A stretch of DNA of 64,000 nt from Nocardia anocheti (GTDB lineage Bacteria > Actinomycetota > Actinomycetes > Mycobacteriales > Mycobacteriaceae), in contig NZ_JAQQFV010000004.1 of the NCBI RefSeq assembly GCF_029675105.1, positions 1 through 64,000 of the forward strand, read 5' to 3'. The position numbers and the translations under genes are program-made. Positions 9,525 to 19,898 of this stretch are shown in pieces. The notes under the pieces are model-generated. The model was not told the origin of the DNA. It saw only the letters and a list, made by a program, of their open reading frames with translations, and did no database searches. Every line of letters starts with the position of its first letter. Positions within the stretch are counted from its first letter, which is position 1.

Positions 9525-12500
9525 ATGGTGGCCGAGGGAATGGGGTGCATCGTGGGCGGATCCGAGCACGCCGCGCGGCTCGTACGTTTCTGGCAGACCG
9601 TGGAGTTGTTCGGTCCGCATCGTGTTCCCGATGTCGGTCCGACGGCCGACGGGCTTGTCGTCGAGCTCGCCGCGGAAGGACCAGCGCCGTGGGAGGACGG
9701 CGCGGCACTACCGGCGTTGCGCGCCGGACGCGGCTGGCAGTTCGTCGTGTACGGCGGGTTGTTCGGGCTCGGCCGGGCGCGCGAGGCGCTGATCCGGGCC
9801 TTCGGCGACGACCACCGCGCCGCCGACGCCCGGCGCGCGGGGACCACGGCCGCTTTCGCGGTGACCCTCACCGGAGACGGTGTGGTGGTGGGTGGTTCGG
9901 CGACGCTGTCCGGTCTGGCCTGGGCGATCAACCGGCTGCGGGAGCCGGGACCCACCGATCCGAGCTGGGCACAGGGCTTCCGGCACGACTCGGCGGCGTT
10001 CACCGCCGCCTTCGACACCCTGACCAGAGACGCGGCGCTGCCCGACGCCGAACAGCAGACGGCCCGCTGGCTGGATGTAGCCGGTCGCGGAGTCGGGGCC
10101 TCTCTGCTCGCGGCGGGGGCCGACGGCGTGATCTCGCCGGGACTGGCGGGCATGTCCGCGCTGGCCTTCGCGCAGCGGGTGCGCTCCGACGATCCCGAGG
10201 ACCTGGGCGAGGCGCCCCAGCTCACCGGACGCGACCTACAGACCTTCACCGGCGAGCTGTGCAGCGCGCTGGGTATCCGCTCCGAACTGCGCGCGGGTGG
10301 GGTGCGGGTGGCCTGCGTGCAGGTCGCCACCCGCGACGCCGACAGCGTCGAAGACCGGCTCAACAGTGGCCTCGGCCCCGACCTCCGCACGCTCGCCGAG
10401 GCGGTCGACCGGGGCGATATCGGTGCGGCACTGCGCGATTACCTCGCGCCGACCGCCGCCCTGCCGACCGACGACCGCATCGATGTGCGCAGGCGCCAGG
10501 ACGCGGTGGTCGAGGGACTGCTCCCCCACCTCGTGCCGGACGGGCGTTGGCCGGGCGACCCACTGGTGTCGGGACAGCAGTTCGCCGTCGACCGGGCCAT
10601 GGCCGAATTGCGCGACGAGGCCGGGATCTTCGCTGTCCACGGCGCGCCCGGCACCGGCACGACCACCATGCTGCGGGATCTGCTCGCGGGGATCGTGGTC
10701 GAACGGGCCGCCCAGCTGGCCACCTTCGACGATCCGATGGCGGCGTTCACCGGGATCACCGAACAGGTGCAGGTGGCCAGGAACTACACCGTCGGCGCGC
10801 ATCGGCTGGCACCGCAGGTCACCGGCTTCGAGGTGGTGCTGACGACGGGCAGCGACGAGGCCGCGGCCGCGGTGGTCACCGAGATCCAGCATCGCGACGC
10901 CGTCGATTCCGGCGTGCGGCTCAACCACTTCACCGAGCTGGCCGAACTCGTGGGCGGCGAGCCCGCCTGGGGGCTGGTGGCCGCGGCGCTGGGCGGCGCG
11001 CGCCGCAGCTACGGCGAACAGTTCTGGTTCGGTGAGCGGTTCGCCACCGAGCGCAAGAACGAGCCGTCGACGGTCGGCATGCTCGATATCCTCAAACAGG
11101 CCGAGTCGGACCCGGATTCGATCCCGGACTGGTCGACTGCGGTGCGCGACTTCGCGACCAGGCGGGCCGAGGTGCGCAGGCTCGCGCAGGAACGTCAGGA
11201 TGTCGCCGACGCGGTCGCCGAACTGCCCGACATGAACACGGCGCTGCAGTCGATGGCCGACGAGATCGCCGAGGCCGACGACGCGCACGCGCACTGGCGG
11301 CAACGTCATCAGGCGGCGACCGAGCAGTTGCGGGCCGCGCAGGCGGCGCATCATCGGGCGGGCAAGTTACTCGGTGAGCACCGTGAGCAGAAGCCGGGGT
11401 TCCTGGCGTCACTGTCGACCGGGTTCCGGTCGGGGCGGCGGTGGAGCGCGCGCAGCACCGAGTTGCTGCGCGAACGTCACGCGGCCGAGGCGGAGACGCG
11501 GCGCAGGCAGAGCGAGGTCGACCACGCGCGCGAGCAGTGGGCGCAGGCCGCCGAGCACGGACGCGGGCTCATTCGCGACCACCTCGCGCTCACGACCCGG
11601 CGGGAGAACGCGCTCGATGTGATCGAGCGGGCGCGCGAGAACTGGGCGCGCACCATCCCGTTCGGCGATGTGGCCGGGGACGAAGAGCAGTTCCAGCTGT
11701 GCAATCCGTGGGCCGACGAGCAGTACGCGACGGCGCGGCGCGAGGTGTTCCTGTCGGCGTTGAAGGTGCATCGGGCGTTCCTGCTCAACGCGGCGCCGCG
11801 GGTGCGTGACAACCTGATCGTCGTCATCGCGCTGATCCGCGGCGAGCTGGAGGTGACGCCCAAGCCGGAGACGATCGCGGCCGCGTGGCAGACGCTGTTC
11901 CTCGCGGTCCCGATGGTGACCACGACCTTCGCCGCCCTGCCGACGCTGTTCGCCGGGTTGGGGCGCGAGGCGCTGGGTTGGTTGTTCGTCGACGATGCCG
12001 GGCAGGCGGCGCCGCAGTCGGTGGCCGGTGGGCTGTGGCGGACGCGGCGGGCGGTGATCGTGGGTGATCATCGTCAATTGGGACCGGTCGGGGTGCTGCC
12101 CACCTCGGCGCAGGAGGAGCTGGTGCGCCGGTACGGGCTCGAGCGCGAATGGCTGCCGGACCGGGCGACCGCGCGCAGTGCCGCCGATCGGGGCGTGCGC
12201 TACGGGACCTGGCTGTCCCCGTCCGATGCCGACGGGCCGGTGTGGGTCGGCACGCCGCTGCGGGTGCACCGGCGCAGCGATCTGCCCATCTTCGAACTGA
12301 CCCATCGTCTCGCCTACGACGAGGACCTGCTGTTCTTCGGCACGCCCGAGCGGCCGGAGTTCCCCGGCGGCGGGAACCGGTGGATCGATGTGCGGTCGGT
12401 GGGTGCGGAGGGGAACTGGATTCCCGGTGAGGGCGAGGCGCTGGCCACGCTGCTCGGGCAACTGATCGAGGACGGGGTCGCGGCCGCCGACATCCGGGTG

Positions 12501-12836
12501 CTCAGCCCGTTCCGCGATGTCGCGCGGGGTGCCCGGGATGTTGCCCGGTCGGTGCTGGGACCGGAGTTCGCGGCCCGGCAGGTGGGCACCGTGCACGCCA
12601 TGCACAGCGATTCCGCCGAGGTCGTCGTGCTGGTGCTGGGCACCTCGCCGCCCGCGGGCGGTTCGCGCCGCTGGGCCGCCGCGAACCCCGACGTCCTCAA
12701 CGCCGCCGTGTCCCGTGCCCGCCGCCGCGTCTACGTCATCGGCAACCACCGATTGTGGAGCAGCCAGCGCTATTTCGAGCAACTGGCCACCCACTGGCCC
12801 CTCCACACCGAAGTCCGCCAGCCGGTCAGCCCGTAG
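9525..12836 (+). CDS. SF1 (Upf1/Dna2-like) helicase-like protein with altered Walker A
   Basis: A protein of about 1103 residues with superfamily 1 helicase motifs around a long helical insert. Walker A is at 373-380 (GAPGTGTT), with Thr379 where the catalytic Lys normally sits. A charged, coiled-coil-like region covers about 540-720. Walker B is DDAGQ at 823-827, motif III is GDHRQLGPV, and motif VI is NAAVSRARRR near the C-terminus. The N-terminal 370 residues have no domain I recognise. The start is uncertain: ATG 9525 has GGGG five bases upstream; ATG 9540 and GTG 9552 are alternatives. Nucleic-acid remodelling is likely, but the missing Lys may weaken or abolish ATP hydrolysis. No nuclease or defence partner lies next to it. 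Confidence 0.75.
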   Translation: MVAEGMGCIVGGSEHAARLVRFWQTVELFGPHRVPDVGPTADGLVVELAAEGPAPWEDGAALPALRAGRGWQFVVYGGLFGLGRAREALIRAFGDDHRAADARRAGTTAAFAVTLTGDGVVVGGSATLSGLAWAINRLREPGPTDPSWAQGFRHDSAAFTAAFDTLTRDAALPDAEQQTARWLDVAGRGVGASLLAAGADGVISPGLAGMSALAFAQRVRSDDPEDLGEAPQLTGRDLQTFTGELCSALGIRSELRAGGVRVACVQVATRDADSVEDRLNSGLGPDLRTLAEAVDRGDIGAALRDYLAPTAALPTDDRIDVRRRQDAVVEGLLPHLVPDGRWPGDPLVSGQQFAVDRAMAELRDEAGIFAVHGAPGTGTTTMLRDLLAGIVVERAAQLATFDDPMAAFTGITEQVQVARNYTVGAHRLAPQVTGFEVVLTTGSDEAAAAVVTEIQHRDAVDSGVRLNHFTELAELVGGEPAWGLVAAALGGARRSYGEQFWFGERFATERKNEPSTVGMLDILKQAESDPDSIPDWSTAVRDFATRRAEVRRLAQERQDVADAVAELPDMNTALQSMADEIAEADDAHAHWRQRHQAATEQLRAAQAAHHRAGKLLGEHREQKPGFLASLSTGFRSGRRWSARSTELLRERHAAEAETRRRQSEVDHAREQWAQAAEHGRGLIRDHLALTTRRENALDVIERARENWARTIPFGDVAGDEEQFQLCNPWADEQYATARREVFLSALKVHRAFLLNAAPRVRDNLIVVIALIRGELEVTPKPETIAAAWQTLFLAVPMVTTTFAALPTLFAGLGREALGWLFVDDAGQAAPQSVAGGLWRTRRAVIVGDHRQLGPVGVLPTSAQEELVRRYGLEREWLPDRATARSAADRGVRYGTWLSPSDADGPVWVGTPLRVHRRSDLPIFELTHRLAYDEDLLFFGTPERPEFPGGGNRWIDVRSVGAEGNWIPGEGEALATLLGQLIEDGVAAADIRVLSPFRDVARGARDVARSVLGPEFAARQVGTVHAMHSDSAEVVVLVLGTSPPAGGSRRWAAANPDVLNAAVSRARRRVYVIGNHRLWSSQRYFEQLATHWPLHTEVRQPVSP

Positions 12837-12980
12837 GGGTCCGGCGTGGCCGGTCCGTGACGGAGGCGGTGCGCGGCCGCAACCGTTCACCGCCTCTCCG
12901 AACGATTCGATCTCCACCCGGCACATCGCCCGTGATTCGCGGGAGAATTGCTGGGTTCATATCGAGTGATCGGAGCCGTC

Positions 12981-13250
12981 ATGAGAACCACCGCGCTGGT
13001 CGGATCGATCGCGGGCGCCGCCCTGGCGATCGCGATCGCCCTGCCGTCGGCAGCTGCCGCGGACCCACTGTCCCCGGCGGCCCGCGACTGCCACCCGTCC
13101 TATGACCCGTGCGTACCGATCAACAGCGATGTCGACTGTATCGGCGGTGGTGGCGACGGCCCCGGCTACACCGGGCGCGTGCGCGTGATCGGGCCGGACG
13201 AGTACCAACTCGACGACAACGGAGACGGCATCGGCTGCGAGCCCGTTTGA
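12981..13250 (+). CDS. Small secreted protein with excalibur calcium-binding motif
   Basis: An 89-residue protein. Residues 1-27 form a Sec signal peptide (MRTTALVGSIAGAALAIAIA, then an Ala-rich cleavage region). The mature part has four Cys and ends in LDDNGDGIGCEPV, the DxDxDGxxCE excalibur pattern thought to bind calcium in extracellular proteins. ATG 12981 is chosen because CGGAG lies upstream and the signal peptide then begins correctly. The function is unknown. Upstream (12837-12980) I see no clear promoter. Confidence 0.75.
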   Translation: MRTTALVGSIAGAALAIAIALPSAAAADPLSPAARDCHPSYDPCVPINSDVDCIGGGGDGPGYTGRVRVIGPDEYQLDDNGDGIGCEPV

Positions 13251-13259
13251 GGGGCGCGA

Positions 13260-13715
13260 CTACGGCGCGTCGAACAGGAGGGTGCCGGGTTCGACGGTGG
13301 TGTTCAGGGTGGTGGGGTGGATGGAGTCTTTCGGGGAGTCCATGACGACGATGGGGCAGATGGGGGCGTAGCCGGTGTCGTCGAGGGCGGTGAGGTCCCA
13401 GGTGACGATGGGGGTGCCGGGTTGCACGTCGGCCTTCTCGGTGACGTGCAGGTCGAAACCCTTGCCCTCGAGTTTGACGGTGTCGATGCCGAGGTGGACC
13501 AGCACGCCGACGCCCGCGCCGAGGATGACGAAGGCATGCGGGTGGAGTTTGAGGATCTTGCCCGCGATGGGAGCCACGACGGTGAGTGGGCCGCGGGTGC
13601 GGTCGGGGTCGATGGCCACGCCGGAGCCGACGATCTGACCGGCGAACACCGGGTCGGGGACGTCGGCGAGCGCACGGACCGTGCCGGGCAGCGGAGCCAG
13701 GACGGGCACGCTCAC
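13260..13715 (-). CDS. crr: PTS glucose-type IIA component
   Basis: A 151-residue stand-alone EIIA of the glucose/GlcNAc family. The phosphoacceptor is His74 in VLVHLGIDTVKLEGKGF, and the partner segment LHPHAF is at 58-62. It passes phosphate from HPr to the IIB protein. The GTG start overlaps the stop of the IIB gene by four bases (GTGA), so the two are translated as a pair. The gene sits back to back with nagE, which encodes only the membrane IIC domain, so the permease here is split into three polypeptides. The gene name follows the family; the sugar assignment rests on the neighbouring nag genes. Confidence 0.9.
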   Translation of the reverse strand: MSVPVLAPLPGTVRALADVPDPVFAGQIVGSGVAIDPDRTRGPLTVVAPIAGKILKLHPHAFVILGAGVGVLVHLGIDTVKLEGKGFDLHVTEKADVQPGTPIVTWDLTALDDTGYAPICPIVVMDSPKDSIHPTTLNTTVEPGTLLFDAP

Positions 13716-13942
13716 AGGATGTCCTCGATGTCCTCGGCGAGGGTGTCGGCCTCGGGCCCGACGACGACCTGAACCACCGACCCGGACTTGAGGACGCCGT
13801 GCGCGCCCGCCGCCTTGAGCGCGGCCTCGTCGACCTTGCCGCCGTCCTTGACCTCGGTGCGCAGACGCGTGATGCAGGCCTCGATCTCGACGATGTTGTC
13901 CGCGCCACCCAGCCCGGCGACGATCGCTTCCGCTTTGGACAT
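13712..13942 (-). CDS. PTS glucose/GlcNAc-type IIB component
   Basis: A 76-residue EIIB domain protein. Cys23 in EACITRLRTEV is the phosphorylated cysteine typical of the family. The ATG at 13942 follows a strong AAGGGAG. It is first in a two-gene minus-strand operon with the IIA gene and is divergent from nagE across a 202-base regulatory gap. A free-standing IIB of this size is the length of a single domain, consistent with a separate IIC gene next door. Confidence 0.9.
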   Translation of the reverse strand: MSKAEAIVAGLGGADNIVEIEACITRLRTEVKDGGKVDEAALKAAGAHGVLKSGSVVQVVVGPEADTLAEDIEDIL

Positions 13943-14016
13943 GTCTTCTCCCTTTCCGCGGTGGTTGCCGGTTCCAGTATGGGAGCCTCGAATGTGCGCC
14001 ACGTCATATTTCGCGG

Positions 14017-14065
14017 TTGACATCCGACACCCACCTGGTCAAACTGACAACTGGTTATGACCGGA
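14017..14065 (+). promoter_or_regulatory. nagE promoter with candidate DasR/NagR-type operator
   Basis: In the divergent gap, a -35-like TTGACA (14017-14022) is followed after 17 bases by CAAACT (14040-14045). Over the expected transcription start lies ACTGGTTATGACCGGA (14050-14065), close to the ACTGGTCTAGACCACT-type operator of GntR-family GlcNAc regulators such as DasR (from memory). CTGGT also recurs at 14035 and 14084. The site suits repression of the nag/PTS genes on both sides, relieved by GlcN-6-P or similar. No regulator gene is in the cluster. Confidence 0.45.
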
Positions 14066-14144
14066 CAGTACCCGTCAGGGTCACTGGTTCACAACAGTTC
14101 TCCCGGATCGCTCCCCGCCGTCCGGCTCGTCGAAGAGGGTCGAC

Positions 14145-15491
<1,347 letters not shown>

Positions 15492-15497
15492 CGCCCG

Positions 15498-17168
15498 ATG
15501 CCCGAACAGGTGATCCGCGGCCTCGGAGTGAGCCCCGGTGTGGTGTCCGCGCCGTGGCTGCGCTTCGGCGCGCAGCTCGAGACCTCCGCGCAGGACCCGG
15601 TCGGCGGCTCCCCCGCCGAGGAACTCGCCCGGGTGAAGGACGCGCTCGGCGGCGTGGCCGAGGAGATGCAGGCCAGGGCGAAACGGGTGACCGGCGTCGC
15701 CGCGGAGATCCTGTCCATGTCGGCGACCATGGCCAGGGACCCGGGCATCGTGGCCGCCACCGAGAAGGAACTGGCGGCGGGCATGCCGACGGCGCACGCG
15801 GTGCACCTGGCGTTCGAGGGGTTCTGCGCCAAGCTCGAGGCGCTGGGCGGCTACATGGCCGAGCGGGCGACCGACCTGCGCGATATCGGCGGCCGCACCG
15901 TCGCGGTGCTGCTCGGCGAGCCGATGCCCGGCATTCCCGAACCCGGCTATCCGTTTGTCCTCGTCGCACGAGATCTGGCGCCCGCCGACACCGCCATGCT
16001 CGGCGACAGCGAGGTGGTCGGCCTGCTCACCACCGAGGGCGGGCCGACCAGTCACACCGCGATTCTGGCGAAATCGCTGGGCCTGCCCGCGGTGGTGAAC
16101 TGCCCGGACACCGATCGGCTGATCGAGAACGCGCCGGTACTGATCGACGGCGGCACCGGCGAGGTCGTGATCGATCCGAGCCCACTGCGACAGCGGGCCG
16201 CGGCGGAACAGGCGGCCGCCGACGCCGCCCGACTCGCGGCGGCGGGCGGACCCGGACACACCGCCGACGGAACGCCGGTGCCGCTGCTGGTGAACATCGG
16301 CACGGTCGAGGACGCGGTGAAGGCGGGGCCGGTCGACAGTGAGGGGGTCGGCCTGTTCCGCACCGAGTTCATGTATCTCGGCAAGGTGGCGGCGCCCTCG
16401 CTCGACGAGCAGACCGCGTCCTACACCACGGTGCTCGAGCAGTTCGCCGGGCGACAGGTGGTCGTGCGCACGCTCGACGCCGGGTCCGACAAGCCGCTGC
16501 CCTTCCTCGATCTCGGCACCGAGGAGAACCCGGCGCTGGGCGTGCGCGGCCTGCGCATCGGCACGGTCTTTCCCGACACCCTCGCCACCCAGCTCACCGC
16601 CTTGGCGCGGGCGGGCGCGGCGACGGGCGCGGACCTGTGGGTGATGGCGCCGATGGTGGCCACCGCCGACGAAGCGGCCGGATTCGCCGCGCTGGCCAGG
16701 GAATCCGGGCTGACGAAGGTGGGCGCCATGATCGAGATCCCGGCGGCGGCCCTGCGCGCCCCGGACCTGCTCGCGCACCTGGACTTCGTCAGTATCGGCA
16801 CCAACGATCTGAGCCAGTACACCTGCGCCGTCGACCGGATGGCGGGCGGGCTGGCGCATCTGCTCGATCCGTGGCAGCCCGCGGTGCTCGACCTGATCGC
16901 GATGGTCGGCGCGGCCGGAACCGCGGCGGGCAAGTCGGTGGGAGTGTGTGGTGAGGCCGCCTCGGACCCGGCGCTGGCACCGGTGCTGGTGGGGCTCGGG
17001 GTGACGAGTCTGTCGATGTCGGCGCCCGCGCTGCCCGCAGTGCGCGCGGCGCTGGCCGAGGTCGGTATCGAGCAGTGCCGGGAGGCGGCCGACGCGGCCT
17101 GTGCGGCGCGGAATCCGCAGGCGGCGCGCGACGCGGTGACCGCGATCATCCGGCGCGGGCGGCCGTGA
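15498..17168 (+). CDS. ptsI: PTS enzyme I (phosphoenolpyruvate-protein phosphotransferase)
   Basis: A 556-residue enzyme I that takes phosphate from PEP to start the PTS chain. The phosphohistidine is His186 in GGPTSHTAIL. The C-terminal PEP-binding TIM barrel shows GLFRTEFMYL, MIEIPAAAL, FVSIGTNDLSQYT and the active-site GVCGEAASDP. Length is normal for the family. It starts six bases after nagE and overlaps nagA by four. Its normal partner HPr (ptsH) is not in this window, so HPr must be supplied from elsewhere. Confidence 0.93.
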   Translation: MPEQVIRGLGVSPGVVSAPWLRFGAQLETSAQDPVGGSPAEELARVKDALGGVAEEMQARAKRVTGVAAEILSMSATMARDPGIVAATEKELAAGMPTAHAVHLAFEGFCAKLEALGGYMAERATDLRDIGGRTVAVLLGEPMPGIPEPGYPFVLVARDLAPADTAMLGDSEVVGLLTTEGGPTSHTAILAKSLGLPAVVNCPDTDRLIENAPVLIDGGTGEVVIDPSPLRQRAAAEQAAADAARLAAAGGPGHTADGTPVPLLVNIGTVEDAVKAGPVDSEGVGLFRTEFMYLGKVAAPSLDEQTASYTTVLEQFAGRQVVVRTLDAGSDKPLPFLDLGTEENPALGVRGLRIGTVFPDTLATQLTALARAGAATGADLWVMAPMVATADEAAGFAALARESGLTKVGAMIEIPAAALRAPDLLAHLDFVSIGTNDLSQYTCAVDRMAGGLAHLLDPWQPAVLDLIAMVGAAGTAAGKSVGVCGEAASDPALAPVLVGLGVTSLSMSAPALPAVRAALAEVGIEQCREAADAACAARNPQAARDAVTAIIRRGRP

Positions 17169-18334
17169 CGGACATCGTGCGTGGGCATCTCGTCGGCACC
17201 CCGTCCGGCGAGATCGGCGACGGGGTGGTGGAGTTCGCCGACGGACGGATCCGCTGGGTGGGTGCCACCGCCGATTATCCAGCGCCCGAACGGCTTCCGG
17301 AGCTCCGGGCGGAACTGGTTCTGCCCGGTCTGATCGATCTGCACTGTCACGGTGCGGCGGGGTTCGGGTTTCCCAATGCGGACGCGGCCGGGGCGCGGGT
17401 GGCCGCCGCGCATCATCGACGGCACGGGACGACCGGGTTGCTGGGCAGTCTGGTGTCGGCGCGGCCGGAGGTGTTGGTCGAGCAGGCGGCCGTGCTCGCC
17501 GATCTGGTCGAGGACGGGGAACTGCTCGGGGTGCATCTGGAGGGGCCGTTCCTCAACGCGGTGCGGTGCGGCGCCCAGGATCCCGCCGCGATCGTTCCCG
17601 GTGATCCGGCCCTGTTCGAGCGGGTCCTCGCGGCCGCGCGGGGCACCGTCCGGTCGATGACGCTGGCGCCGGAGACCGCGCATTTCGACGCCCTCCTCGC
17701 CGCCATGCGGCACCACGGCGTCCTGCCCAGCCTCGGGCACACCGATGCCGACGCGGCCACCACCACCGCGCGCATCCGCGCCGCCGCGAACGGACCGCTC
17801 ACCGCGACGCACCTGTTCAACGGCATGCCCGCGCTGCACCACCGCTCCCCCGGCCCGGTGGCCGCGTGTCTGGCCGCGGCCGGGCGCGGGGAGATGGTGG
17901 TCGAATTGATCGCCGACGGTGTGCATCTGGCGCCGGAGACCGTCGCGATGGTGTTCGACACCGTCGGCCCCGACCGGATCGCGCTGGTCTCCGACGCCAT
18001 GGCGGCCGCGGGCATGCCCGACGGCGACTACCGGCTCGGCGCCCTGGACGTGCGCGTACGGGACCGGATCGCGCGGCTCGCCACCGAGGACGAGTCGCCG
18101 GGGGCCATCGCGGGTGGCACGGCCCGGCTGGTGGACGTCCTGCGCTGGACCGTGCGGGTGGCCGGGGTCGCGCTGTCGGACGCCGTCACCGCCGCCACCC
18201 GCACACCCGCGCGCATGCTCGGCCTCGACGGTGAGCGCGGGACCCTCACCGTCGGCGCGCGCGCCGATCTGCTCGTCACCGACCAGTCACTGCAGCCGCG
18301 GCGGGTGTTCGTCGCCGGAACGGAGGGAACCTGA
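17165..18334 (+). CDS. nagA: N-acetylglucosamine-6-phosphate deacetylase
   Basis: A 389-residue amidohydrolase converting GlcNAc-6-P to GlcN-6-P and acetate. The TIM-barrel metal motif DLHCHG is at 59-63 (His60, His62). Also present are HLEGPFLN, a mid-protein LGHTDA, THLFNGMPALHHR and the catalytic-Asp segment ALVSDAMAAAGMPDG. The GTG start at 17165 overlaps ptsI as GTGA and the stop overlaps nagB as TGATG. It is the first cytosolic step after PTS uptake. Confidence 0.93.
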   Translation: MTDIVRGHLVGTPSGEIGDGVVEFADGRIRWVGATADYPAPERLPELRAELVLPGLIDLHCHGAAGFGFPNADAAGARVAAAHHRRHGTTGLLGSLVSARPEVLVEQAAVLADLVEDGELLGVHLEGPFLNAVRCGAQDPAAIVPGDPALFERVLAAARGTVRSMTLAPETAHFDALLAAMRHHGVLPSLGHTDADAATTTARIRAAANGPLTATHLFNGMPALHHRSPGPVAACLAAAGRGEMVVELIADGVHLAPETVAMVFDTVGPDRIALVSDAMAAAGMPDGDYRLGALDVRVRDRIARLATEDESPGAIAGGTARLVDVLRWTVRVAGVALSDAVTAATRTPARMLGLDGERGTLTVGARADLLVTDQSLQPRRVFVAGTEGT

Positions 18335-19113
18335 TGGAAATCGTCATCCGGGCGGACGAGAACGAGGTGGCGCGCACGGTCGCCGATATCGTCGGCGGCT
18401 ACGTGGAGCGCGGGAACGCGATCCTGGGGCTGGCCACCGGGTCATCGCCGCTGGGCAGCTATCAGGAGCTGGCACGCCGGTATCAGGCGGGCGACCTCGA
18501 CTTCGCCACGGCGAGCGCGTTCCTGCTCGACGAGTACGTCGGCTTGCCGAAAGAGCATCCGCAGTCGTATTTCTCGGTGATCCGCGCGGAGTTCGTCGAC
18601 CACGTCAACCTCGATCCGGCGCGCGTGCTGAGCCCGAACGGCGAGGCCGGGGACATCGCGGGCGAGGGCCGCCGCTACGACGCCGCGATCGCCGCGGCGG
18701 GCGGCGTCGACGTGCAGTTGCTCGGCATCGGCACCGACGGCCACATCGGTTTCAACGAGCCCGGCTCGGCGCTCACCTCGCGTACCCGCGTCAAGACTCT
18801 CACCGCACAGACCCGCGAGGACAATGCCCGCTTCTTCGACGGCCCCGAGGACGTGCCCCATCACGTGCTCACCCAGGGACTCGGAACCATCAGGGACGCC
18901 GGGCATCTGGTGATGATCGCGCTGGGCGCGGGCAAGGCCGACGCCATCGCGGCCGCCGCCGAGGGACCGCTGTCGGCCTTCTGCCCGGCCTCGGTGATGC
19001 AGTGGCATCCGCACGTCACGGTGGTGATCGACGAGGGCGCGGCGAGCAAGCTGAAGCTGGCCGACTACTACCGGTACGCGCTCGCGAACAAGCCCGCCTG
19101 GCAGTCGTTCTGA
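18334..19113 (+). CDS. nagB: Glucosamine-6-phosphate deaminase
   Basis: A 259-residue aldose-ketose isomerase-type deaminase producing fructose-6-phosphate and ammonia. It shows the sugar-phosphate loop LGLATGSSPLGSY, FLLDEYVGL, and the catalytic LGIGTDGHIGFNEPGS. Length is typical. It overlaps nagA by one base (TGATG) and is followed one base later by cutC. Ammonia from this step would feed the glutamine synthetases encoded elsewhere in the window. Confidence 0.95.
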   Translation: MEIVIRADENEVARTVADIVGGYVERGNAILGLATGSSPLGSYQELARRYQAGDLDFATASAFLLDEYVGLPKEHPQSYFSVIRAEFVDHVNLDPARVLSPNGEAGDIAGEGRRYDAAIAAAGGVDVQLLGIGTDGHIGFNEPGSALTSRTRVKTLTAQTREDNARFFDGPEDVPHHVLTQGLGTIRDAGHLVMIALGAGKADAIAAAAEGPLSAFCPASVMQWHPHVTVVIDEGAASKLKLADYYRYALANKPAWQSF

Positions 19114-19114
19114 G

Positions 19115-19837
19115 ATGACCGCGCTCGAGTTCGCGGTGCAGGACGTGGCGGGCGCGCGGCTCGCCCGACAGTTGGGCGCCGACCGAGTGGAGTTGTGCTC
19201 GGCGCTCGGCGGCACGGGCGGGATCACGCCGAGCCTCGGCCTGATCGAGGGCGCGGTGGCGACCGGGGTGCCGGTGCATGTGCTGATCCGGTGCCGTCCC
19301 GGCGATTTCGTCTACGACGAGGACGAACTCGCGGTGATGGCCGCCGACGCCGTCGCCGCGATGCAGGCCGGGGCCGCCGGTGTGGTGGTCGGTGCGCTCA
19401 CCGAGCAGCGCGAAGTGGATGTGCCCGCGCTGGAGCGGCTGGTCGAGGGCCTCCGGCTCGGGCAGGGCGAGCTCACCTTCCATCGGGCTGTCGATCAGGT
19501 CTCCGATCAGTTCGCGGCGCTGGATGTTCTCCGCGAGCTGGGTTTCCGCCGTGTCCTGTCTTCCGGTGGTGCGCCCAGCTGTGTCGAGGGGCTGGGCGCG
19601 CTGGCGGCGCTGGTGGAGCACGCCGACCGTGGTGTGGAGGTCATGGCCGGTGGCGGTGTTCGGGTCGCCGATATCGCGGCACTGCGGAACGCCGGTGTCG
19701 ATGCCATCCATCTTTCGGCTCGCCGTGTGGTGGCCGGTGATGCCGGGCCGGGTGGTGGTGACGCTCCGCGTGAGACATTGGATGTCACCATCGCGACCGC
19801 TGCCGTGGCCGCGGTGCGCGAAGAGCGGTGGACGTGA
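19115..19837 (+). CDS. cutC: CutC family protein
   Basis: A 240-residue TIM-barrel protein of the CutC family, first linked to copper homeostasis though its enzymatic role is unsettled. Typical segments are QLGADRVELCSAL, GGITPSLGLI, FHRAVDQ and VLSSGGAPSCVEG. It begins one base after nagB and ends the sugar operon, a position also seen in other GlcNAc clusters (from memory), which hints at a carbohydrate-related role. The 61-base convergent gap after it shows no clear hairpin. Confidence 0.85.
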   Translation: MTALEFAVQDVAGARLARQLGADRVELCSALGGTGGITPSLGLIEGAVATGVPVHVLIRCRPGDFVYDEDELAVMAADAVAAMQAGAAGVVVGALTEQREVDVPALERLVEGLRLGQGELTFHRAVDQVSDQFAALDVLRELGFRRVLSSGGAPSCVEGLGALAALVEHADRGVEVMAGGGVRVADIAALRNAGVDAIHLSARRVVAGDAGPGGGDAPRETLDVTIATAAVAAVREERWT

Positions 19838-19898
19838 TCCGGCGAAGCCATCACGACAACCCCCGGCGTGGGAGGCCGAGAACCCTCCCACATCGCCG

